A DNA stretch of 54,369 bases, from the NCBI GenBank assembly GCA_036563245.1, contig DATCMU010000020.1:1-54369 (forward strand), given 5' to 3'. This DNA is from DATCMU01 sp036563245. GTDB lineage: Bacteria; Pseudomonadota; Alphaproteobacteria; Rhizobiales; Devosiaceae. Below the pieces are notes generated by a model. That model worked only from the letters and a program-made list of their open reading frames with translations. It was not told where the DNA came from and did no database searches. Shown in pieces: positions 42,933 through 51,849 of the stretch. The translations under genes and the position numbers were made by a program. Within the stretch, counting starts at the first letter, position 1, and each line of letters begins with the position of its first letter.

Positions 42933-43955
42933 TTACCCGAGCGAGGCAATCACCTTGGCGGCGACATCCTCGGGCACCCACTTGGTCCAGATGTCCTGGT
43001 TTTCCTTGAGGAAGTGCACGGCGGTATCCTCGGCGTCAGCCTTGTTGTCGTCGCCCCAGGCGACCATCTGGCTCACCTGGTTGCGGGTCATGGTCGTCTT
43101 CTTGAAATAGTCGACCACGCCGGGCGCATCCTTGGCGAGCCAGGCAGCGGCACCGATCTTGATCGGGCTGGCCGGCCACGCCGTCTTCACCGGCGGGTTC
43201 TTGCACTCCGGATTGGTATTGCACTGATAACCCTTGAGATCGACCGGCGGGAGTTGCAGCGCATACGAAGGGTATTTCCCAAGAATCGCCGTCGGCCCCC
43301 AATAATAGAAGAATATCGGCTGCTTGCGGATGAACGCGCGGCTGATCGCCGCCGCCAGATTGCCACCCGAACCCGGCGAGAACAGGTTCCAGCCCTTGTT
43401 CTTCATGTCATAGGCCTTGAACATCGAGGCATTCGCGATCTCGCAGGCCCAGCCCGGCGGGCAGGAATAGAGGCGCCCCTTGCTGGGGTCTTCGGGATCC
43501 TGGAACAGCTCGGGATGCGCGACAACGTCGTCAGCCGTCTTCAGTTCGGGGTGCTGCTCGTGGAAGTACTGGGGAATGAACCACCCTTCCATGCCGCCGC
43601 CCTCGAACGTATCGCCGATCTCTGTCACCTTGCCGTCCGCGATGCCCTTCTTCCACTGCTCCTGGATCGAACTGGTCCAGAGTTCAGGGGCCACCGCCGG
43701 CACGCCCTTGGAGAGCATCGAGGCGGAGGTCGGCACAGTGTCACCGGCAACGATCTCGACGTTGCAGCCGTAGCCGTCCTTGAGGATATGCGCATGGATA
43801 TGGGCCAGCGCCGCCGCCGACGCCCAGGTCATCTCGGCAATATCGATCTTCTTGTCCGTGCCGCATGCCGCAGCACTCGCCCCGCCAGCCGAAGCGAGCG
43901 CGAGGCCCGCTGCAACGGCACAAGCGGTCATAAGGCCCTTGTAGCCAAAGGTCAT
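42933..43955 (-). CDS. proX: Glycine betaine-type ABC transporter substrate-binding protein (ProX/OpuAC)
   Basis: 340 residues from ATG 43955 (GGGAGA upstream). A clear signal peptide (cleavage near GASA|AAC) and a mature OpuAC/ProX fold. Several cysteines (e.g. ACGTD, YGCNVEI, CPPGWACE, QCNTNPECKN) probably form disulfides in the periplasm. It delivers betaine-like compounds to ProVW. A second paralogue lies directly upstream at 44188-45228. Confidence 0.92.
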   Translation of the reverse strand: MTFGYKGLMTACAVAAGLALASAGGASAAACGTDKKIDIAEMTWASAAALAHIHAHILKDGYGCNVEIVAGDTVPTSASMLSKGVPAVAPELWTSSIQEQWKKGIADGKVTEIGDTFEGGGMEGWFIPQYFHEQHPELKTADDVVAHPELFQDPEDPSKGRLYSCPPGWACEIANASMFKAYDMKNKGWNLFSPGSGGNLAAAISRAFIRKQPIFFYYWGPTAILGKYPSYALQLPPVDLKGYQCNTNPECKNPPVKTAWPASPIKIGAAAWLAKDAPGVVDYFKKTTMTRNQVSQMVAWGDDNKADAEDTAVHFLKENQDIWTKWVPEDVAAKVIASLG

Positions 43956-44089
43956 GTATCGTCTCCCGATAATTGAAGATTTCGGGAAACTAAACGCTTC
44001 GGTCACTCAGGTCAAATCGCGCGAACCAGAGCATTTTTCGGGTGAAACCTGAGTTAAATGGCAATGCCGTTTTCTCAATCCATATGGAA

Positions 44090-44118
44090 ATATAAAGGAT
44101 ATTGTTACTTACTCACAA
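44090..44118 (-). promoter_or_regulatory. Putative promoter of proXWV in an AT-rich pocket
   Basis: On the minus strand, TTGTGA (44113-44118), a 17-base spacer and TTATAT (44090-44095) lie ~135 bases before the proX start. The surrounding 43956-44187 interval is strikingly AT-rich. The implied leader is over 120 bases. Confidence 0.45.
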
Positions 44119-44187
44119 TCTTCAACTTCAGTAGAAACGATGTCGTTACTGTATTGCTGAATTTTACGGCAAATATACTACGGGTTG

Positions 44188-45228
44188 CTACTTGATGCCG
44201 GCGCCGCCGACCCACGAACCCCAGATTTCCGGATGTTCGGAGATGAACCGGTTCGCGGCGGCAACCGGATCGCTCGCGCTGTCGCTCTGCGCGCTCCAAA
44301 GCTCATTCATGCGCGAAAATGGCACCGATGCGCGCTGCAGATAGCCCGCCACTTCAGGCGCCTCGCTGGCCAGCCAGTCGGCAAAGGCGATCACGACCGG
44401 TTCGTTGGCGAAGGCGCTGGGCTGCGGATCGGCACAGTCCCGCTTGCCCAGGCATTTGAAGTCATCCGGCTTGTAGGCGCCCATGTCGAGTGCCCTGAAG
44501 TCGAATTGCGCCAGAAGCGCATTTGGCTGCCAGTAGTAGAACATGAACGGCTCGCGCCGCGAAACCGCCTGCGCAATGGCCCGATCGAGCGCCAGCCGGT
44601 TGGCCGGCTCCACCAGATCGACCTGGTCGAGCAGGCCATAGGCCTTGAGCAGGTTGCGATTGAGCACGGCGCACGACCAGTCCGGCGGACAGGAAATGAA
44701 GCGCGGTTTTCCGCCGCCGGCCGAGAACGCTGCCCAGTTCGGCTTCAGCGCCGCCGCCGACGCAAGTTCGGGATGGGCGTCAGCCAGGTAACCCGGGATG
44801 TACCACCCCTCGAAGTCCCCGCCGGAAAAGGTCGACGCGCCCGCCCGGACGCTCTGCGCATCGACAGCCGCATTCCAGATGTCGCTGACGCGCGTGAGCC
44901 ATAGCTCGGGGGCGATGGTCGGTCGGCCGTTCGACGACATCGAGGAAGCCGTTGCCGCAAGGTCGCCGGGCACCACACGCACGGAGCAGTCGAACTGGCT
45001 CTGCAACAGCCGGGCGTGGATCTCGGCAAGAATTTCCGCCGACGGCCATTGCATCCGCGCAATGGTGATCGGCCTTGTGCCGCATCTTGGCGGGGGCGGC
45101 GGCGGTTCGGGGGCCGGCACGGGCAAGGGCACCTGCGCATCCTGGGCCGGCCCGGGGGTGGCGAAAGACAGCACGCTCACAAGAAGCGCCAGGACAAGGC
45201 TCGCAACCGTGTATCTCACCGAACGCAC
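44188..45228 (-). CDS. Orphan ProX-like substrate-binding protein
   Basis: 346 residues with signal peptide (~1-28) and a proline-rich linker (PLPVPAPEPPPPPP). The mature part parallels the ProX at 42933-43955 in layout: CGTRPITIARMQWPSAEILAEIH against CGTDKKIDIAEMTWASAAALAHIH, FEGWYIPGYLADAHPEL against MEGWFIPQYFHEQHPEL, and SCPPDWSCAVLN against SCPPGWACEIAN. It has no permease or ATPase of its own. It could feed ProVW or act as a sensor. The duplication is seen; the role is inferred. Confidence 0.88.
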   Translation of the reverse strand: MRSVRYTVASLVLALLVSVLSFATPGPAQDAQVPLPVPAPEPPPPPPRCGTRPITIARMQWPSAEILAEIHARLLQSQFDCSVRVVPGDLAATASSMSSNGRPTIAPELWLTRVSDIWNAAVDAQSVRAGASTFSGGDFEGWYIPGYLADAHPELASAAALKPNWAAFSAGGGKPRFISCPPDWSCAVLNRNLLKAYGLLDQVDLVEPANRLALDRAIAQAVSRREPFMFYYWQPNALLAQFDFRALDMGAYKPDDFKCLGKRDCADPQPSAFANEPVVIAFADWLASEAPEVAGYLQRASVPFSRMNELWSAQSDSASDPVAAANRFISEHPEIWGSWVGGAGIK

Positions 45229-45451
45229 TCCCTATTGCGCGATCGACAGATTGGCAAAACGCCCCACGTTAAGCAACCGACGCACTTGGCGCGCCGCCAG
45301 TTGAAAACGGGATGACTTCGCCCTCAAAATTTGCAAAGCTCCGCGCCAGCGGGACATTCTTCTTGTTCCGATAAGGCGTTGTGCCGTGCCGGCAGCAAAT
45401 CCGACGGGAGTTGCCGGCCAAAAGCATGACAGAGAGACCCAGAGGGAAATC

Positions 45452-46660
45452 ATGCCTAACTTGAAAAAGACTCTTACACTGGCGGTGGCTGCTATCGCGC
45501 TGGGCGCTGCCGCACCGGCGCTGGGCGCCGACGTGAAGCTCGGCTTCATCGGCGGTTTCACCGGCCCGATCGAAAGCCTGACCCCGCCGATCTTCGAAGG
45601 CGCCAAGCTGGCGGTCCAGAACATCAATGACCAGGGCGGGATCCTGAACGGCGACACGCTGACCATCACGTCCGGTGACGGCGGTTGCGATGCGACCACT
45701 GCCGCCAACGCCGCCGACAAGCTGATCAACACCGAACAGGTGACCGCTGTCGTGGGCGGCCTGTGCACCGGTGAGACAATCGGCGCATTCAACGGCTCGG
45801 GCAAGTCGGGCAATGTGGTCTTCGTTTCACCCGCCTCTTCGGCGCCGGCACTGACCACGCTTGACGACAATGACCTTGTCTTCCGCACCACCCCGTCCGA
45901 TGCGCTGCAGGGCGTCAAGATGGCCAAGCTGCTGATCGACAAGGGCGTCAAGAACGTCGCGGTCACCTATGTGAACAACGACTACGGCAAGGGCCTGAAC
46001 GACGCCTTCACCGCGGCCTTCACCGCTGACGGCGGCACGGTCAGCGCCGACCTCGCCCACGAGGACAACAAGGCCGACTACCGCGCCGAACTCGGCCAGC
46101 TCGCCGCCAGCGGCTCGCAGGATCTCGTCATCCTGGCCTATGCCAACTCCTCGGGCCACACCGTGCTGCAGCAGGCCGCGGAAAGCGGAGACTTCACCGC
46201 TTACTTCGGCGGTGACGGCATGATCGGCGACACCCTGACCGCCGGTATCGATGCGTCCGCGATCGACGGCTTCACCGCCACCCGCGCCGGAGCGCCCAGC
46301 GGCGCCGGTACCGACGCGTTCAACGCAGTGGCCAAGGCGGCCGGCGTCGATCCGGAAGGCACCTATGTCCCGCAGGCATATGACGCGGCGTTCCTGCTTG
46401 GCCTTGCCATTGAAAAGAACGGTTCGGCCAACCGCGAAGGCCTGTCCGCCGCCTTGCGCGAAGTCGCTTCTCCTCCGGGCGAAAAGATCCTGCCCGGCGA
46501 GTGGAAGAAGGCTGTCGAGCTGATCAAGGCCGGCAAGGACATCGACTACGAGGGTGCCGGTGGCGCACTCGACTTCGACAAGGCCGGTGACGTCGATGGC
46601 ATCATCAACTACCTGGTGATCAAGAACGGCGCCTTCGAGGACATGGGTCCGGTGCAATAA
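45452..46660 (+). CDS. livK: Branched-chain amino acid ABC transporter substrate-binding protein
   Basis: 402 residues from ATG 45452 (GAGGG upstream), with a signal peptide cleaved near ALGA|D. The periplasmic-binding fold of the LivJ/LivK type opens with VKLGFIGGFTGPIESLTPP and contains VTYVNNDYGKGL. It probably supplies livMHGF, which lies on the other strand beyond the GDPD gene. The substrate range of such proteins is broad (amino acids, amides), so leucine is not certain. Confidence 0.92.
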   Translation: MPNLKKTLTLAVAAIALGAAAPALGADVKLGFIGGFTGPIESLTPPIFEGAKLAVQNINDQGGILNGDTLTITSGDGGCDATTAANAADKLINTEQVTAVVGGLCTGETIGAFNGSGKSGNVVFVSPASSAPALTTLDDNDLVFRTTPSDALQGVKMAKLLIDKGVKNVAVTYVNNDYGKGLNDAFTAAFTADGGTVSADLAHEDNKADYRAELGQLAASGSQDLVILAYANSSGHTVLQQAAESGDFTAYFGGDGMIGDTLTAGIDASAIDGFTATRAGAPSGAGTDAFNAVAKAAGVDPEGTYVPQAYDAAFLLGLAIEKNGSANREGLSAALREVASPPGEKILPGEWKKAVELIKAGKDIDYEGAGGALDFDKAGDVDGIINYLVIKNGAFEDMGPVQ

Positions 46661-46691
46661 GCATCGGCCGGTCTGGTCTCACAATATCTGG

Positions 46692-46720
46692 AAGGCCCGG
46701 CATTCGCCGGGCCTTTTTTT
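46692..46720 (+). terminator. Rho-independent terminator after livK
   Basis: AAGGCCCGGC (46692-46701) pairs with GCCGGGCCTT (46706-46715) around ATTC, followed by a run of T residues. It lies 31 bases after the livK stop. Confidence 0.9.
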
Positions 46721-46759
46721 GTCTTGAAGGGCGGCGCTCGGCAGCGTGTGACAATCGTC

Positions 46760-46773
46760 TTGACCGGGATCAA
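46760..46773 (+). promoter_or_regulatory. FNR/FixK-type box upstream of the GDPD gene
   Basis: TTGAC-CGGG-ATCAA matches the TTGAY-N4-RTCAA form of the FNR/FixK box in alphaproteobacteria. It sits 86 bases before the GDPD start codon, compatible with activation from about -41.5. Pattern match only. Confidence 0.4.
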
Positions 46774-46859
46774 GGCCATGTCCGCCCCCCTTCGGCACAC
46801 TTGGCCCTGTAGTGGCTTTGCGCCCTTGCTCGCTTGTGGACCGATGGGAGGGGACGTCG

Positions 46860-47762
46860 ATGAGAACAATCGGACGGATCGTATTGCTGCTGGCCGCGCT
46901 CGTCCTGCCGGCCACCGCCTTTGCCCAGACCAGCATCGAAGCCAGATTTGCCCCCGGCCAGCCACCTGTGGTGATCGCCCACCGCTCCAATTGGGGCGGG
47001 TATCCCGAGGACTCCCTGGCGGCGATCGCCTATGCCCTCGACCTCGGCGTCGACATGATCTCAGTGGAAGTGCAGATGACCGGCGACAGCCAATATGTCC
47101 TGATGCACGATCCCACGCTCAATCGCACCACAAATGTGGAGGCTGTCTATCCCCAAGGTGCTCCCGGCGGACCGTCTCGCCAGCAGCGCGCCGGGCGCGA
47201 CTTCATCCGCGACTACACGCTGGCGGAGATCCGCAAGCTCGAACTGACTGACGGCACCGACGGTGGACAGCACCGGATTCCTACCCTTGACGAGGCCCTG
47301 GATCTGATCGGCAGCAAGGCATTGGTGGACCTGAATCTCAAGATGTATGGAACCGACACGCTCGCCGAACTGCTCAACGCGCGAGACAAGAGCAACCTCA
47401 TATTCTTCGACATACTCTACAGCGACCCAACCGTACTCGGCGACATCTCAGCTGCCACCGGGATACGGGCGATGATCGCGCTCGGGGATTCAAGGGACTA
47501 CGTTTCGGATATCGACAAACTGGCAAAGGGGTTGGGTGACCGTCTGGCAATGGTTGCCGTTCGCACCCAGAAACTGACGCCCGAGGTCTTTGAAAAGGCC
47601 CGCCAGCTGGGGGTCTGGATCTGCATAGCTGGAGCTGTGGGCGAAGACACCGCCCTATATCACGACAACGACCCCGAACCCTGGCGGCGCGCGGCCAATA
47701 GCGGCGCCAATGCGCTGATGACCAACTATCCCGAAGAACTTCTTCGCGCGCTGGGCAGATAG
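46860..47762 (+). CDS. Secreted glycerophosphodiester phosphodiesterase
   Basis: 300 residues from ATG 46860 (GGGAGGGG upstream). Signal peptide cleaved near AFA|QT. GDPD-fold landmarks: H41-R in VIAHRSNWGGYPED, E50, and H83 in LMHDPTLNRTT. The usual Glu-x-Asp metal pair at ~68-70 reads S-V-E, so one ligand is changed. It would release glycerol-3-phosphate and an alcohol (choline, ethanolamine) in the periplasm. It sits between livK and livM in its own unit with terminator. Confidence 0.88.
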   Translation: MRTIGRIVLLLAALVLPATAFAQTSIEARFAPGQPPVVIAHRSNWGGYPEDSLAAIAYALDLGVDMISVEVQMTGDSQYVLMHDPTLNRTTNVEAVYPQGAPGGPSRQQRAGRDFIRDYTLAEIRKLELTDGTDGGQHRIPTLDEALDLIGSKALVDLNLKMYGTDTLAELLNARDKSNLIFFDILYSDPTVLGDISAATGIRAMIALGDSRDYVSDIDKLAKGLGDRLAMVAVRTQKLTPEVFEKARQLGVWICIAGAVGEDTALYHDNDPEPWRRAANSGANALMTNYPEELLRALGR

Positions 47763-47774
47763 CCCCGCAACAAA

Positions 47775-47800
47775 GAAAGCCCGGCATGGGCCGGGCTTTC
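47775..47800 (+). terminator. Terminator after the GDPD gene
   Basis: GAAAGCCCGG (47775-47784) pairs with CCGGGCTTTC (47791-47800) around CATGGG; the stem is 12 bases after the stop codon. No long T-run follows on either strand. Confidence 0.7.
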
Positions 47801-47825
47801 AACTCGCAGCGCCGTCCCGTGGCGC

Positions 47826-47934
47826 GCATGGACCAACTTCGGGAAACATGGAGGCCGGTTTCCGACTGGAACATGCGACCATCCAGAGACCTGGACCAGA
47901 CGCCCCGAACCCATCAAGAAGCGACAGGCTCTAG
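47826..47934. repeat. Dispersed structured intergenic repeat, copy 3
   Basis: About 109 bases between the GDPD terminator and the livM stop. It shares the CATGCGACCA block, the GACCTGG block and the CAGGCTCTAGG end with copies 1 and 2. The TAG read on the minus strand from its right end is the livM stop codon. The left stem is degenerate. Confidence 0.7.
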
Positions 47935-49217
47935 GATTCGTGGCGGCGCATCACTTCAGGGATCAGTCCCCTGGGCGCGTATCTCAGGGCGATCGAGATC
48001 ACCAGCCCCAGCACGAAAACCCGCATCTGAAGCGATCGCGATTCCACGTCGGGGATCGCACCCCACCCGATATTGGTCGACCAGTGACTGATGGTGGTGA
48101 ACAGGGCCGTGCTCACCGGTTCGCTCATAAGCCACACGATGTAGATGAACACCGCACCGAACAGGGCGCCCCAATTGTTGCCCGCTCCGCCCACGATGAT
48201 CATCACCCAGATCAGGAAGGTGTGGTTGATTGGCTGATAGCTGGTCGGGTCGAAAATCTGGGTGAACGAGACGAGGACCGCCCCGCCAATCCCCATCAGC
48301 ACCGAGCCCAGGACGAAGATCTCGAGTTGGCGCGCCTTGACGTCCTTGCCCATCGATCCGGCGGCAATGTAGTTGTCGCGGATCGCCCGCATCATCCGGC
48401 CCCAAGGTCCGTCATAGGCGCGGATCACCAGGAACAGGACGACCGCCAGTACCAGAAGCACCAGGAGCATGAAGCCGCCGCGCGCATAGACCAGCGAGGT
48501 CAACTGCTCCATGCCGTTGGCCTGATAGTCCTCTGGCAGCGGTGACGGCCAGGGGATCGGCGATACCGTGAGCGTGCCCCGGGTCAGCCAGTCCATGTTC
48601 TTGATCAGCGCCCGGATGATTTCGGAAATGCCGATGGTGGCGATGGCGAGATAGTCGCTGCGAAGCCCGAGCGACACCCGTCCGACCATCATGGCGATGA
48701 CCGCGGCCACCACTCCGCCGAAGGCCCAGCCGAACACCACCGGCAGCCCAAGCCCGCCGACGAACCCCGCCTTGTCTTCGATATAGGCCGCCGCCGGGTC
48801 GATCTGGGTCCGATAGGCGACATAGCCCACGATCCAGGCAAGCGCGACCAGCGCGCTCTTCCAGCGCCCGGTAATGCCGATCCGGTCCGCTCGCCTTGCG
48901 GCAAGCACCAGCCCCACCCCAATCAGGAAGGCCAGAAGGGCGCGCCCAAGAAGCATGGGCCCGTCTGAATGCCAGAACTCTGGATTGACGGGATAGGAGA
49001 CGAAGACCACCGAGGCGCCGCCCACCATCATGAAGCCCATCACGGCGAAATTGAACAATCCGCCATAGCCCCACTGGATATTGAGCCCCAGCGCGATCAG
49101 CGCGTAGGCCGCCGATTCCACCAGCATCCGGGTCGAATACGGAACGCCGAGCGCCAGCGTCACGACTGCGATCAGGACGAACAGCCCGACATAGAACCAA
49201 AGGGCGCGCGCAATCAT
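47931..49217 (-). CDS. livM: Branched-chain amino acid ABC transporter permease LivM
   Basis: 428 residues, with about ten hydrophobic segments. The conserved motif is NWGALFGAVFI near the C-terminus, with SLGLRSDYLAIATIGISEIIR in the middle. Longer than E. coli LivM-type core permeases by an extended N-terminal part. ATGA overlap with livH. Stop codon in repeat copy 3. Confidence 0.92.
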   Translation of the reverse strand: MIARALWFYVGLFVLIAVVTLALGVPYSTRMLVESAAYALIALGLNIQWGYGGLFNFAVMGFMMVGGASVVFVSYPVNPEFWHSDGPMLLGRALLAFLIGVGLVLAARRADRIGITGRWKSALVALAWIVGYVAYRTQIDPAAAYIEDKAGFVGGLGLPVVFGWAFGGVVAAVIAMMVGRVSLGLRSDYLAIATIGISEIIRALIKNMDWLTRGTLTVSPIPWPSPLPEDYQANGMEQLTSLVYARGGFMLLVLLVLAVVLFLVIRAYDGPWGRMMRAIRDNYIAAGSMGKDVKARQLEIFVLGSVLMGIGGAVLVSFTQIFDPTSYQPINHTFLIWVMIIVGGAGNNWGALFGAVFIYIVWLMSEPVSTALFTTISHWSTNIGWGAIPDVESRSLQMRVFVLGLVISIALRYAPRGLIPEVMRRHES

Positions 49218-50212
49218 GTCGAGGCTCCCTTGAAGATACCCGTCGGCCTCACCAGCAAGACGATGACAAGGATCACGAACGCGACCGTCAGCTTGTATTC
49301 GGTTGGCACCACCGCAAGGCCCGTGGGAATTTCGAACGGGATGACCGACTGGAACGGCCTGAGAAGGATCGACCAGTCGAACACCGCAAGTGTCTCGGCA
49401 AAACCGATGAGAAAACCACCGGCGATGGCGCCATAGGCCTGGCCGAGCCCCCCCACGATCGCCGCCGCAAAGATCGGCAGCACGATATTGAACGCCAGGT
49501 CGGGCTTCAGCGTGACGTCAAGCGCGAGCATCGTTCCCGCCGCACAGGCCAGCGACCCGGCGATGATCCAGGTCACACGCACCACGAGCGCGGTATTGAT
49601 GCCCGACACCCGCGCGAGATCGGCGTTGTCGGCCATCGCCCGCATCGCCTTGCCCAGCTTGGAACGTGTCAGGAAGAAGTGCAGCGCGACCACGGCCAAA
49701 AGCGTAATGCCGATCATGTAAAGCTGTGGGGCTGTCACCACGATGGGGCGCGTGCCCCCAATCCAGTCGGTTGCGAAACGCAAGACGGTCTTGGGCTCGG
49801 TCTCGTAGAAGCTGCGCTGGCTGACCCCGAAAAACAGGCGGATCGCGCCCTGGATCATCAGCGTCACGCCGATGGAGGCGATCAGCAAGGTAACCGGTTT
49901 CGCCCCCCGTTTTCGAAGCGGCGCGTAAAAGCCCTTGTCGATGCCCAACGCGACGATCGCGGTAATTACCATCGCCGCAGGCAGCACCAGCACCCCCGTC
50001 GGGATCGGCAGTGAAATGCCCATGGACGCCAGCGCAATTGCCAGGAGAAAGGAGACAAAGGCGCCCAGCGTCATCATGTCGCCATGTGCGAAATGGGCGA
50101 AGCGCAGGATGCCGAAGATCAGCGTCACCCCGATTGCACCAAGCGCATAGACCGAGCCGAGCACCGTGCCCGCCACGATCACCTTGTTGAAGAAGAAGAT
50201 GAGTTCGTTCAT
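49214..50212 (-). CDS. livH: Branched-chain amino acid ABC transporter permease LivH
   Basis: 332 residues with about eight hydrophobic segments. The N-terminus is LGSVYALGAIGVTLIFGILR and FAHGDMMTLGAF; the conserved GGLGQAYGAIAGGFLIG is near the C-terminus. It forms the permease heterodimer with LivM. It starts 14 bases after the livF stop and overlaps livM by four bases. Confidence 0.94.
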   Translation of the reverse strand: MNELIFFFNKVIVAGTVLGSVYALGAIGVTLIFGILRFAHFAHGDMMTLGAFVSFLLAIALASMGISLPIPTGVLVLPAAMVITAIVALGIDKGFYAPLRKRGAKPVTLLIASIGVTLMIQGAIRLFFGVSQRSFYETEPKTVLRFATDWIGGTRPIVVTAPQLYMIGITLLAVVALHFFLTRSKLGKAMRAMADNADLARVSGINTALVVRVTWIIAGSLACAAGTMLALDVTLKPDLAFNIVLPIFAAAIVGGLGQAYGAIAGGFLIGFAETLAVFDWSILLRPFQSVIPFEIPTGLAVVPTEYKLTVAFVILVIVLLVRPTGIFKGAST

Positions 50213-50226
50213 GCGATCCTGCCCCC

Positions 50227-50931
50227 TCAGCCGCCCAGAAAGCTCTTGGCGACTTCCGGATCCTCGAGGAGTTCCTTGCCGGTTCCCGTAAAGCGGTTCT
50301 GCCCCGCGGCCAGCACAAAGCCCTTGGTGGCGAACCCGAGCGCCTGCCGGGCATTCTGCTCCACCATCAATATGCCCACCCCGGCCTTGTTGATCTTTTC
50401 GACCTGCTCGAAAATCTCCATCACGTAGCGCGGACTTAGCCCCGCCGACGGCTCGTCGAGCATGAGAAGACGCGGACGGCTCATCAGCGCCCGGCCCATG
50501 GCCACCATCTGGCGCTGCCCGCCGGAAAGCTCGCCCGCGTCCTGCCGGCGCTTTTCCTTGAGCGGGGGAAACATGTCATAGACCATGGCAAGGCTGTCCG
50601 AGAGATCGTCGTCGCGGACGAAACCGCCCATCTCCAGGTTCTCTTCCACAGTCATGGACGTGAACACGTTCCGTTCCTGCGGCACGAAGCTGAGACCCAT
50701 CGGCACAAGCTTGTCGGGTTCGGAATTGGTGACGTCGTTGCCCTCGAACAGGATGCCGCCGCCACTGACCTGGATCAGACCGAAAACGGCCTTCAGGGTC
50801 GTGGACTTGCCGGCGCCGTTCGGGCCCACGATCACGCCGATGTCGTGCGGTTCGATGGCGATGTCGACGCCGTTCAGGATCGGCGCGCCGCCATAGCCGG
50901 CGACGACCTTCTTGATCTCGACCAGCGCCAT
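50227..50931 (-). CDS. livF: Branched-chain amino acid ABC transporter ATP-binding protein LivF
   Basis: 234 residues from ATG 50931. Walker A is GPNGAGKST, signature LSGGQRQM, Walker B LLMLDEPSAGLSP, the standard LivF type. It overlaps the livG stop by one base (TAATG). Together with LivG it energises the LivHM permease. Confidence 0.94.
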   Translation of the reverse strand: MALVEIKKVVAGYGGAPILNGVDIAIEPHDIGVIVGPNGAGKSTTLKAVFGLIQVSGGGILFEGNDVTNSEPDKLVPMGLSFVPQERNVFTSMTVEENLEMGGFVRDDDLSDSLAMVYDMFPPLKEKRRQDAGELSGGQRQMVAMGRALMSRPRLLMLDEPSAGLSPRYVMEIFEQVEKINKAGVGILMVEQNARQALGFATKGFVLAAGQNRFTGTGKELLEDPEVAKSFLGG

Positions 50932-51752
50932 TACGCTTCCTCCAGTGCCGCGCCGAAATAGGCTTCGATGATTTCCGGGTTCTGGCGCAACTCGGACATC
51001 GGGCCCTGCGCGATCACCTCGCCCTGGCTCATCACGATCACCGGGTCGCACAGGCGCCCGATCAGGTCCATGTCGTGCTCGATGACGAAGAACGTATAGC
51101 CCAGTTCGTGGTTCATCCGTTCGATATTGGCCGCAAGATCAGCCAGGAGCGTACGGTTGACGCCCGCCGCCACCTCGTCGAGCAGCACAACCTTGGCATC
51201 CACCATCATGGTCCGGCCCAGCTCGAGCAGCTTCTTCTGCCCGCCCGACAGATTGCCCGCCAGTTCGTTCTTCACATGCCCCAGCTTGAGAAAATCGATG
51301 ACGTCCAGGGCCTTCTGGCGCACCTGGAGTTCGCGTTCGCGCACCTTGCCCGGCTTGAACCAGACATTGCTCAAGTGCTCGCCCGGCTGGTCGCCGGGCA
51401 CCATCATCAGGTTTTCAAGCGCCGTCATTTGCGAGAATTCATGCGCGATCTGGAAGGTGCGCAGCATGCCCAGCGAAAACAGTTCGTGCGACTTGAGCCC
51501 GGTCACGTCACGGCCGTCGAAGACGATCTGACCCGCATCCGGCACCATGGTGCCGGCCACCATGTTGAACAGCGTGGATTTGCCCGCCCCGTTCGGTCCG
51601 ATCAGCCCGGTGATCGAGCCTCGCCTGACCTCCAGCGAGCAGTGAGAAACCGCAGCCAGACCGCCAAAATGCTTGCTGACGTCCCTGACCTCGATAATAG
51701 CGTCGGTTGCCACCCGCGATTGCCCCGTATTGTTTTTCTTCTTGCCGGCCAT
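50931..51752 (-). CDS. livG: Branched-chain amino acid ABC transporter ATP-binding protein LivG
   Basis: 273 residues from ATG 51752; ATG 51779 is an alternative start nine codons upstream. Walker A GPNGAGKST, signature LSGGQKKL, Walker B VVLLDEVAAGVN; the last differs from the usual DEP. It starts a livG-F-H-M operon, with no substrate-binding gene on this strand. Confidence 0.92.
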   Translation of the reverse strand: MAGKKKNNTGQSRVATDAIIEVRDVSKHFGGLAAVSHCSLEVRRGSITGLIGPNGAGKSTLFNMVAGTMVPDAGQIVFDGRDVTGLKSHELFSLGMLRTFQIAHEFSQMTALENLMMVPGDQPGEHLSNVWFKPGKVRERELQVRQKALDVIDFLKLGHVKNELAGNLSGGQKKLLELGRTMMVDAKVVLLDEVAAGVNRTLLADLAANIERMNHELGYTFFVIEHDMDLIGRLCDPVIVMSQGEVIAQGPMSELRQNPEIIEAYFGAALEEA

Positions 51753-51849
51753 GGCTGACCGTTGATCGCATCTGTTCATATGCGCAAGGCAAGGTCAATG
51801 CAACGCCGCGGCCTGCGGCGCTTGCGCGCCGGCGTTCGGTCGCAAATGG

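Noticed and set aside
43956..44187. A riboswitch in the long proX leader
   Set aside because: No match to known riboswitch cores (glycine, SAM, cobalamin, TPP) could be recognised by eye.
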